From an uncultured Bacilli bacterium (GTDB lineage Bacteria; Bacillota_I; Bacilli_A; RFN20; CAG-288): a DNA stretch of 5,141 nt. This document shows, in pieces, positions 1-5,141 of this stretch (positions are counted from its first letter, which is position 1; each line of letters starts with the position of its first letter). The notes beneath the pieces are model-generated. The model was given only the letters and a program-made list of their open reading frames with translations. It was not told where the DNA came from and searched no databases. The position numbers and the translations under genes are program-made. The DNA is taken from assembly GCA_934700375.1 (NCBI GenBank), contig CAKUXT010000146.1, forward strand, positions 1 to 5,141. The letters are read 5' to 3'.

Positions 1-102
1 TGTTCCGGAATTTGGCGACGGTCATTGATTTGGCCACCAAGCTCCTGTCTTTTGGCATGACTATTCTATCATTAAAACAGCAAGAATAGGGCCGGAACCG
101 TC

Positions 103-132
103 ATGATTTGATGGCCATGGCCATCAAATCAT
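103..132. repeat. Perfect 30-bp palindrome (hairpin)
   Basis: The arms ATGATTTGATGGC (103-115) and GCCATCAAATCAT (120-132) are exact reverse complements around a central CATG, so the whole 30 bp reads identically on both strands. As RNA it would form a 13-bp stem with a CATG loop. No T-tract follows on either strand, so it does not look like a standard intrinsic terminator. It lies upstream of the possible leftward reading frame at 58, so it could be a leader hairpin limiting expression of a transposase-like gene, or a protein-binding site. The symmetry is directly seen; the role is unknown. Confidence 0.8.
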
Positions 133-163
133 ACCCGAATCATTGAAAAACAATACGAACAAT

Positions 164-201
164 GTTATCTTACCGATAAGTGTTGCACTTAATTAGATAA
201 C
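164..201. repeat. Nested inverted repeat / hairpin
   Basis: The outer arms GTTATCT (164-170) and AGATAAC (195-201) are exact complements. Nested inside are TAAGTG (177-182) and CACTTA (186-191) around a TTG loop. A competing small stem, TTATC (165-169) with GATAA (175-179), is also possible. The structure ends a few bases before the stop codon (205-207) that closes the upstream side of the following open frame. It may therefore mark the end of an inserted element or act as a regulatory hairpin. No T-run follows, so terminator function is unlikely. Confidence 0.5.
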
Positions 202-249
202 TAATAGAATGAGCCTATCAAAGGAAAAGATATCTCCTCCTTCATCAAT

Positions 250-930
250 ATGGATATCTCTCCTGTTCTGTTCATGAAGGGAACCTTCGAAGACAAAGCC
301 TATATCAAGCTCAGAACCGACATCAAAGATATCGATAGCCATTTGTTAGGATACAACCATATCAAAGACTTAAACGTCGATACTTTCAAGTTCTACTACA
401 ATGATAACAAGTCCAAGAAGCCCTTATCCTACACCTATCATTATTCCTACAACAACGGTCAGTCCAAAGGCGAAGAATTCGTCGATGTCTTAGGCTTAGG
501 AAACGCAGAAGTCGAGACAGAAGAAGGACTCAGTGAAAAGATCAAGAAGCTCACCTCTTTCGTCGCTCCTACAACCTGGGAGATGGAAGAGAGCGTATAC
601 GGAGAGCTTGTCTCTCTTCTCGGCGAAGAAAGAGCAAAGCTTGTTCCTTATGTCTATGAGAAATCTCTCTTCGACAAATGGTACGGCTATGTCAATAAGA
701 GCCAGAACAAGATGACCATCTATATCCCTGACACCCAGTTCGACTTCGATGACAAGACCAACTACATGGGCCGTTTAGAAGAGATGATCAAGGCCAATTC
801 TTCCTTCAAAGCAGATACCGATGATAAAGGAAACAAGGTCTACTATTACTTCGACGGAAATTCCTACACCTTAGGAATTTCACTCTCCGACAATCCGAAA
901 GACGGATTCGATGTCTTCATACCAGATTAA
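250..930 (+). CDS. Hypothetical protein, probably the C-terminal remnant of a larger secreted lipoprotein
   Basis: The product is 226 aa from the ATG at 250; I do not recognise a named family. The frame is open further upstream to base 208, just after a TAG at 205-207, and the added codons (NEPIKGKDISSFIN) look like normal coding sequence. No Shine-Dalgarno motif sits at a usable distance before the ATG at 250 or the next ATG at 274; the only purine run, AAAGGAAAAG at 220-229, is too far away. There is no signal peptide, membrane segment or cysteine. Residues 1-100 are beta-rich, with runs of Tyr and Phe. Residues 106-226 look like a separate alpha/beta module: a Pro-Thr-Thr-Trp motif around W110, a helix ending in LLGEERAK, VPYVY, strand TIYIPD, a helix, then YYYFDG and strands ending at the C-terminus. 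I believe similar modules recur in lipoproteins of related Bacillota, from memory only. The neighbours are exported lipoproteins, so this is probably a gene that lost its 5' half. The alternative is a small intact cytoplasmic protein with weak initiation. Confidence 0.6.
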   Translation: MDISPVLFMKGTFEDKAYIKLRTDIKDIDSHLLGYNHIKDLNVDTFKFYYNDNKSKKPLSYTYHYSYNNGQSKGEEFVDVLGLGNAEVETEEGLSEKIKKLTSFVAPTTWEMEESVYGELVSLLGEERAKLVPYVYEKSLFDKWYGYVNKSQNKMTIYIPDTQFDFDDKTNYMGRLEEMIKANSSFKADTDDKGNKVYYYFDGNSYTLGISLSDNPKDGFDVFIPD

Positions 931-933
931 ACC

Positions 934-939
934 AGGAGG
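934..939 (+). promoter_or_regulatory. Ribosome binding site AGGAGG of the 662-aa lipoprotein gene
   Basis: A full-consensus AGGAGG lies in the 17-nt gap after the preceding stop codon (928-930), 8 nt before the ATG at 948. It fixes that start. It also shows that this operon uses strong Shine-Dalgarno sites, which makes their absence before the first frame more meaningful. Confidence 0.9.
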
Positions 940-947
940 AAAAGAAC

Positions 948-2936
948 ATGAAAACAAGAAAACTTATTTCATCATTGATATCCCTTTTGGCTCTTGCTTC
1001 CTGTAATGGAAACAATCCCTCTGCCCCTAGCGAAAAACCATCAACCACAGACAAAGAGACAACCAACAAAGATACCGTTCCTCCTATCACATCGACCTTC
1101 TATGACGATCTTTCCGATATCAAGGACGCAAAGTATCTCTTCGATTACTTCTGTTATGTCGGAGAACACGGAAACTACACGCTCACCTATGATATCGAAG
1201 GAACAGCCTGCTATGACCTCTTCACTGAGGACTACTACTATATGTCCATCATCAACAACGGCGGCATTCTCCTTCCCTACTACAACACCGATGAGATCAG
1301 CAGAGACATCCTTTATCGCTATGACTTAAACGGCGACAAAGTCGATGTATTGCTTCCTGAAAACGGTGTCGACGAAGACAATTATTTCATCTCTGATGTC
1401 AATGAGATCAGCTACTTCTCCTTATTGACCGATGAGAACAACACCAGATTCAACATCAAAGAAGATGATTTCAAATTGGATAAGGACAATGTCTACTACA
1501 CCGACAACACTGTCTTCAACACTGTTCTTGCGATGAGTGTCGGTTATGCATCTGTCGCTTTGAACGGACTTGTAGCCTATACCACATTCGATTTCTTAAG
1601 CACAGGCGATATCTCCTTCAGCATCTATATGAAAGATGCAACGACAGACTCTGAATCTCTCTTAGTCACTGCCAAATTCAAAGATGTCGATCGTTCCAGA
1701 ATGGAAGTTTTGGAAAAGTTCCGTCTTGCATATCGCACCGGTAGTTCTCTTTCCGATAACGCCATCTCTGTCTTCAACAACAAGTCGATGAATGTCATCA
1801 GTCAGGTCACCGAGCATAACGGAAACGAAACTCCTGTCCTTTATATGGATACAAGCTATCAGTATGATGAGACTAGCATCAGTCTTGTCAACAAAGACTT
1901 GGTCCATAACCGCGAATATGATTACTTCTATGAGAAGGCCAAAAACGGATATGCTTCCGTTGTCGGTCTTAATGGTCTTAATGAAGTCGAAACTGATGTC
2001 GCTCAAGTGAGATGGGATGAGCTCAGCTGGCTTACTAACTTTGCCGATGCAAAGGCCTTCAGAAAAATCAGCGACAACACTTATCGTTACTATGGATTTG
2101 ATGCTGAAGCTCTCTTCTATTCCTTGACCTATTATGATTTCAAGACAGCCGTCAAGACAATCGATGTCGTCGTTGAAAACGACAAGATCAAAGAAATCGA
2201 TACCACCTTGTACAGCTCTGTCTCCGATACCGATTCCAGCTACGTCAACTACACGATCAAGACAACATTCTCCGATGACGTCAACATCGTAAGACCTGCT
2301 CCTTATCAGCCAAAGACTGAAAACGAAATCAAGGAGAACAACAAGATCAATGAAGCCTTTGACAAACTCAAGGCCGGAAACAGCTACGAAGCGCTCTTTG
2401 AGGATTACGGATATGTCACAGACCAGAAAGTCAAGATGACTGTCGCCAATGATATCATCTACTTCGAAAGTCTTTCTTCTGCCACAGATGAACAGAACAA
2501 CAATCTCGGATATGTCTTAAAGGATGGAAAAGTCATCCCCTTTGCTGTCAAAGTCAATGAAAAAGGCGAGAAGATTCCCTATGTCACCGGAAAATGTGTC
2601 GAAGGAGACACCCTTGACAACCATATCGGTTTCAAGCTCCACAGCGAAGTCTTCACCATGAGAGATTCCATCATCATCCCGAAGCAGAACATCATCAATC
2701 TCAGAGACTATATGTTCGGATTTGTCAGCAAAGACTATATGGTCGAAGATACGCTGACGATGGCTATGAACAACAATAACGAAATCACCAACATCAAATA
2801 CAGCTACATCGCTCCGATCAGCGAATTCCAGACAACATCCGGTTATGAAAACGTCTCCATCTCCAAATACGGCACTGCCAAATTAGGCATCAATCTTACA
2901 GAGAAGATCAGAAACTTAAAACCCATGGAGGAATAA
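948..2936 (+). CDS. Large surface lipoprotein with three tandem beta-rich modules (unknown family)
   Basis: The product is 662 aa. Its N-terminus is a typical lipoprotein signal peptide: K2-R4-K5, a hydrophobic stretch from L6 to A17, then lipobox L16-A17-S18-C19. It should be processed by signal peptidase II and anchored by lipid on C19 at the outer membrane face. A Ser/Thr/Pro/Lys-rich linker follows (about 20-50). The rest is rich in Tyr, Asp and Asn, with alternating hydrophobic patterns expected of beta strands. Three similar blocks can be traced at about 60-245, 265-441 and 465-645. Each starts with a strand pair (NYTLTYDI; MNVISQVTEHNG; QKVKMTV) and continues with a Tyr/Phe-rich strand. 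Next come an F-x-I/D-x-Y segment with a short helix and a late pair (DISFSIYM; DKIKEIDTTLYS; NEITNIKYSY). The layout recalls LolA/LppX-like half-barrel lipoproteins, but I see no catalytic motif and claim no family. The start is set by AGGAGG 8 nt upstream. The gene shares an operon with both flanking genes and overlaps the next ribosome binding site. Confidence 0.9.
   Translation: MKTRKLISSLISLLALASCNGNNPSAPSEKPSTTDKETTNKDTVPPITSTFYDDLSDIKDAKYLFDYFCYVGEHGNYTLTYDIEGTACYDLFTEDYYYMSIINNGGILLPYYNTDEISRDILYRYDLNGDKVDVLLPENGVDEDNYFISDVNEISYFSLLTDENNTRFNIKEDDFKLDKDNVYYTDNTVFNTVLAMSVGYASVALNGLVAYTTFDFLSTGDISFSIYMKDATTDSESLLVTAKFKDVDRSRMEVLEKFRLAYRTGSSLSDNAISVFNNKSMNVISQVTEHNGNETPVLYMDTSYQYDETSISLVNKDLVHNREYDYFYEKAKNGYASVVGLNGLNEVETDVAQVRWDELSWLTNFADAKAFRKISDNTYRYYGFDAEALFYSLTYYDFKTAVKTIDVVVENDKIKEIDTTLYSSVSDTDSSYVNYTIKTTFSDDVNIVRPAPYQPKTENEIKENNKINEAFDKLKAGNSYEALFEDYGYVTDQKVKMTVANDIIYFESLSSATDEQNNNLGYVLKDGKVIPFAVKVNEKGEKIPYVTGKCVEGDTLDNHIGFKLHSEVFTMRDSIIIPKQNIINLRDYMFGFVSKDYMVEDTLTMAMNNNNEITNIKYSYIAPISEFQTTSGYENVSISKYGTAKLGINLTEKIRNLKPMEE
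2927..2931 (+). promoter_or_regulatory. Ribosome binding site GGAGG inside the end of the upstream gene
   Basis: GGAGG lies in the last codons of the 662-aa gene (stop TAA 2934-2936), 7 nt before the ATG at 2939. Stop and start are separated by only 2 nt, so ribosomes finishing the first lipoprotein are well placed to start the second. This suggests translational coupling and matched amounts of the two proteins. Confidence 0.85.
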
Positions 2937-2938
2937 AC

Positions 2939-5005
2939 ATGAAAAAGAATTTTATTTTCGCTTTGTTATTATCCGCTCCCCTTCTTATCACCTCTTGTAA
3001 TTCAAAAGAAAGCACAAATCAGCCCACTGACACTGTCAAACCGACAGAAACAGCTAAGCCGACTGAGACTGCTAAACCGACTGAGACAGCCAAACCCACT
3101 GAAACTGCTAAACCGACTGAGCAGATCATTCACGCAACAGACTTGCTTGTTGAATTTGACAATGCACAGAAAGTCGGAGAAGTCTATCAGGTCATGGAAG
3201 GCGATGAAGTCGCTTTCCGCTATACGATCACTCCTACAGGAGCTGTTGAAAAGGATGTTGCTATCACCTCTACCAGCACATCCATCACCATCTCTGACAA
3301 CAAGGTCAAATTCAACAAGAAAGAAGATAGCGTTGTTTTGAAGTTCAGCCTCAATGGGACCGAGATTGCTAAAGAGCTCACCTTCAAGGTCATCAGTCAG
3401 GAAGATAGCTTGAGAGCTAACTTAGAGACCATCAAAAAGAACACAGAAGCTCTTGCTAAGAAAGCAAACGAATACACGCTCACAAAGAGTGAGAACGGAA
3501 CAGAAACAAGTGAAACTCATAGCCGTTTCAAGAACGAATACCTTCTCACAACAAGCAAAGGAATCACAATCTCCAGACAGATCAAAGAAAACAACTACCT
3601 CAAGTATCGTCTTAAAGACGGTTCTTTGAAAGAATTCGAAAAAGTCGAACTCACAAACAACAACAGAAACGAATATCTTAGCCTAGTCAACTCTTTCGAT
3701 TTAGACGGATACAAGAGCATCTCCGATTATGTTTTCGGAAAGACTGGTCTCCTTTACGGAAAGAACGGATTCCTGAATGCTGATTTAAGCACAACATTCA
3801 TGTTCTCTACTGAGAACGCAAAGGAAATCGTCCTCTTCAATCAGTTCACAACAACCGATGAGATGGATTCTACCTATAAGATCTATCACAAAGAGACACT
3901 CACCCTTTCTCTTTCTGAAGCCTTAGGCGCTATCAGCAAGTTCACCTATACAGTCGAAGACTTCAATGATGAAAAGATGGAGGGAACTGCCTCTTCCACA
4001 ACAGAGACAACACTTGAAATCAAGAAGACTGCTGATGCATTAAGCGAAAACGAAGCAGCCATCAAGGAAAGTGATTTCTATTATAAGGATATCGCTGTTT
4101 CCTTAGACAACACCGGAAAGAAGTTCTTCCTCGGTCAGTCTTATCCGCTTGTCATCACAAACAGCAACAATAAGGCAAGCTCTCTTATCGATAATATCAA
4201 TGTCACAGTCACCAATAAGGATGAGACAAGCGATGTTGTCGTCGCTACCTACAATGCAAAGACCCAAGCTATTGAAGCAAAGAATCTCGGCACTGCTCTC
4301 ATCAAAGTCACAACAGCAAGCGGAGAGACAAAGTCTCTTGAAATGACTGTTGAAAAGACTCCGGTCAGAGCAATTCGCATCAATAGCGAAGGCGGAGAGA
4401 TCAAAGGCGGAGCTTCTGTCAAACTGACAGCAGAAGTCCTTCCTAGCGATGCTGATCAGACCTACAATGCATATCTTGATGAAGCCGGCAAAAAGCTTGC
4501 TACATTAGAGAGATCAACAGAAGGTTTCTATACCTTGACAGCTAACGAAAATGTCGAAAGTGGACAGAGAATCGAAGTCACCTTTGTCACAGAAGGCTTA
4601 AAAGAAGATGGAAATAAACTCACTTCCACCATCACCTTCATCACCAAGAAGAAGGAACAGGTCGCTACCACAGTCGAAGCCAAACTTCTTGGTAACTGGG
4701 CTGTCACTGATGATATGAGTGCCTATTTCGAATCCACTCTTGAATTCAGAAGCACCGGAAGAGCAAGACTAGACATTCATGCATCATACACGGTCGATTC
4801 CTGCATCTTCGATTGGAACAAGGATGGCAATCCTATCTATAAGGATGGTACCTTCCATCAGTTGAATTCTGATGACGAAACTTACCTCATGAATCCTGAA
4901 ACGGAATACTATAAACTGCAAAGTGTTGTTCTTGATGGTGAGAATCTCAAGGTAACAATTACGGATTTAGGCGAAGACAAAGAATTGATTTTCGTCAAGC
5001 AGTAA
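2939..5005 (+). CDS. Surface lipoprotein with PTETAK-repeat stalk, Ig-like domains and lipocalin-like C-terminus
   Basis: The product is 688 aa. The signal peptide has K2-K3, a hydrophobic core (about F5-I17) and lipobox I17-T18-S19-C20, predicting lipid anchoring at C20. Residues 29-61 are hexapeptide repeats: PTDTVK, four PTETAK, then PTE. This is a likely extended stalk lifting the protein away from the membrane or through the wall. About 66-152 looks Ig-like (strands VAFRYTI, VAITSTS, VVLKFSL, LTFKVIS). A helix (155-177) leads to a beta-rich block (178-362) resembling the modules of the preceding protein: EYTLTKSENG, EYLLTTSKG, NYLKYRLKDG, a middle helix near DYVFGKTG, and final strands TLTLSLSEALG and TTLEIK. 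Residues 383-473 and 475-570 resemble bacterial Ig-like (Big_2-type) domains, with GTALIKVTTASGETKSLEMTV and KGGASVKLTAEVLPSD as the clearest signatures. The last part (581-688) begins LLGNWAV and has a strand pattern like lipocalin-type or DUF5640-type domains; this is a weak call. No enzyme motif is seen. A binding or adhesion role is inference. Confidence 0.9.
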   Translation: MKKNFIFALLLSAPLLITSCNSKESTNQPTDTVKPTETAKPTETAKPTETAKPTETAKPTEQIIHATDLLVEFDNAQKVGEVYQVMEGDEVAFRYTITPTGAVEKDVAITSTSTSITISDNKVKFNKKEDSVVLKFSLNGTEIAKELTFKVISQEDSLRANLETIKKNTEALAKKANEYTLTKSENGTETSETHSRFKNEYLLTTSKGITISRQIKENNYLKYRLKDGSLKEFEKVELTNNNRNEYLSLVNSFDLDGYKSISDYVFGKTGLLYGKNGFLNADLSTTFMFSTENAKEIVLFNQFTTTDEMDSTYKIYHKETLTLSLSEALGAISKFTYTVEDFNDEKMEGTASSTTETTLEIKKTADALSENEAAIKESDFYYKDIAVSLDNTGKKFFLGQSYPLVITNSNNKASSLIDNINVTVTNKDETSDVVVATYNAKTQAIEAKNLGTALIKVTTASGETKSLEMTVEKTPVRAIRINSEGGEIKGGASVKLTAEVLPSDADQTYNAYLDEAGKKLATLERSTEGFYTLTANENVESGQRIEVTFVTEGLKEDGNKLTSTITFITKKKEQVATTVEAKLLGNWAVTDDMSAYFESTLEFRSTGRARLDIHASYTVDSCIFDWNKDGNPIYKDGTFHQLNSDDETYLMNPETEYYKLQSVVLDGENLKVTITDLGEDKELIFVKQ
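3023..3121 (+). repeat. Tandem 18-bp coding repeat (PTETAK stalk)
   Basis: Five 18-bp units start at 3023, 3041, 3059, 3077 and 3095, followed by a partial unit at 3113-3121. They encode PTDTVK, then PTETAK four times, then PTE. The units differ mostly at silent positions: Pro is CCC or CCG, Thr ACT or ACA, Glu GAA or GAG, Ala GCT or GCC, Lys AAA or AAG. The repeat is therefore not a very recent slippage product, and the peptide appears conserved while the DNA drifted. A whole-unit gain or loss would keep the frame and change only the stalk length. Confidence 0.95.
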
Positions 5006-5030
5006 AGAAGGCAGGACTCAAATCATATTC

Positions 5031-5072
5031 AAATAGGCAAAGCTCTATAATTGGGCTTTGCCTATTTTATTT
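5031..5072 (+). terminator. Rho-independent terminator of the lipoprotein operon
   Basis: The arms AAATAGGCAAAGC (5031-5043) and GCTTTGCCTATTT (5055-5067) are perfect complements. Two further inner pairs (T5044-G5054 wobble, C5045-G5053) leave a 7-nt loop, TATAATT. The T-rich tail TATTTTATTT overlaps the right arm and ends at 5072. The hairpin begins 25 nt after the stop of the last lipoprotein gene. Because the arm starts with AAATA, it may also work for leftward transcription. A group II intron starts on the next base. Confidence 0.92.
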
Positions 5073-5141
5073 GTGTGACGGGCATGTCATATATCTAAAG
5101 GGTGAAAGTCCCGAATAGGAACGTCGTTATAACTATATAGC
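5073..5141 (+). mobile_element. 5' end of a group IIC intron (domain I), truncated by the window edge
   Basis: The segment starts GTGTGACGGGCATGTCA and continues AAAGGGTGAAAGTCCCGAA, closely matching the start of bacterial group IIC introns, best known from Oceanobacillus iheyensis (GUGUG, a GGCAU loop, then AGGGUGAGAGUCCCGAA, recalled from memory). Pairings fit domain I: TGAC (5076-5079) with GTCA (5086-5089) around GGGCAT; GGG (5100-5102) with CCC (5110-5112) around a GAAA-containing loop; and ATAG (5115-5118) with CTAT (5133-5136). The first stem keeps its pairing and loop while its bases differ from the Oceanobacillus intron, as expected for a conserved RNA fold. Group IIC introns are known to insert just after terminator hairpins, exactly the situation here. 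The rest of the ribozyme and any reverse transcriptase/maturase gene would lie to the right, outside the window, so whether it is active cannot be judged. Confidence 0.85.

Larger units (their letters stand above)
1..207. other. Gene-poor segment rich in inverted repeats, possible mobile-element edge
   Basis: No convincing coding region is visible. The forward frames close quickly: the longest, from base 3, stops with TAG at 87-89. On the minus strand an ATG at 58-56 opens a short basic reading frame running off the left edge (it begins MPKDRSLVAK), with AGGAG just inside it at 46-42. That frame could be the start of a leftward gene such as a transposase, but too little is present to name it. 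The segment carries several inverted repeats: a 7-bp pair CTATTCT/AGAATAG at 61-67 and 83-89, the 30-bp palindrome at 103-132, and the nested hairpin at 164-201. A loose direct repeat also links 5-36 with 92-117 (CCGGAA, then GTCAT-GATTTG-GGCCA). Clustered symmetry beside a headless gene suggests an insertion sequence end or a rearrangement junction. This is inference; no terminal repeat or target duplication can be verified here. Confidence 0.35.

Noticed and set aside
1..58. Minus-strand start at 58 (MPKDRSLVAK...) as a transposase gene
   Set aside because: Only 19 codons are visible, no ribosome binding site precedes the first ATG, and no family motif is present. It is mentioned only as a possibility in the region entry.
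103..132. Palindrome as an intrinsic terminator
   Set aside because: No run of T follows the hairpin on either strand.
143..171. Promoter-like pair TTGAAA (143-148) and TATCTT (166-171), 17-nt spacing
   Set aside because: The -10 match is only 4 of 6, it overlaps a hairpin, and AT-rich DNA gives such pairs by chance. A second pair, TTGCAC (183-188) and TAGAAT (205-210), is equally weak in its -35. Neither is good enough to call.
994..1329. Ser/Thr/Pro-rich forward frame overlapping the first lipoprotein start
   Set aside because: Its composition is what the +1 reading of this gene's codons yields, and no ribosome binding site precedes it.
1662..2006. 114-codon open frame on the minus strand inside the first lipoprotein gene
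   Set aside because: It lies wholly within a well supported gene with a strong ribosome binding site and signal peptide, and has no recognisable features of its own. It is a shadow frame.
3023..3121. Short tandem repeats as a CRISPR array
   Set aside because: The 18-bp units are contiguous without spacers, in frame, and encode PTETAK, so this is a protein repeat.

Overview
The window reads as accessory chromosome of a Bacillota-type (Firmicutes) bacterium, possibly an Erysipelotrichia- or Mollicutes-related gut lineage. The evidence is the moderately low GC, strong AGGAGG-type ribosome binding sites, three genes ending in TAA, Gram-positive-style lipoprotein signal peptides and a group IIC intron. 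TGG is used for tryptophan and no TGA is read through, so the standard code fits. The lineage is an inference from style, not from a marker gene.

Layout, left to right. Bases 1-207 hold no supported gene but are rich in inverted repeats, including a perfect 30-bp palindrome at 103-132 and a nested hairpin at 164-201. They look like the edge of an inserted or rearranged segment. Bases 208-930 hold an open frame (usual ATG at 250) with no signal peptide and no ribosome binding site, best read as the C-terminal remnant of a larger secreted protein. Two complete large lipoprotein genes follow on the same strand, at 948-2936 (662 aa) and 2939-5005 (688 aa). A strong intrinsic terminator lies at 5031-5072. 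Directly at the end of its T-tract, at 5073, begins what I recognise as the 5' end of a group IIC self-splicing intron. It runs off the right edge.

The three coding frames form one transcription unit: gaps are 17 nt and 2 nt, and the terminator follows the last gene. Both intact proteins should be lipidated on a cysteine and displayed on the outer face of the cytoplasmic membrane. By eye, the 662-aa protein is built from three tandem copies of a beta-rich module of about 180 residues. A similar module sits in the middle of the 688-aa protein, which also has a PTETAK-repeat stalk, Ig-like domains and a C-terminal domain with a lipocalin-like look. No enzyme motif is visible. A surface-binding, adhesion or envelope role is plausible but not demonstrated. 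The most solid unusual observation is the intron placed exactly behind the operon terminator; the most interesting protein-level one is the shared repeated module.
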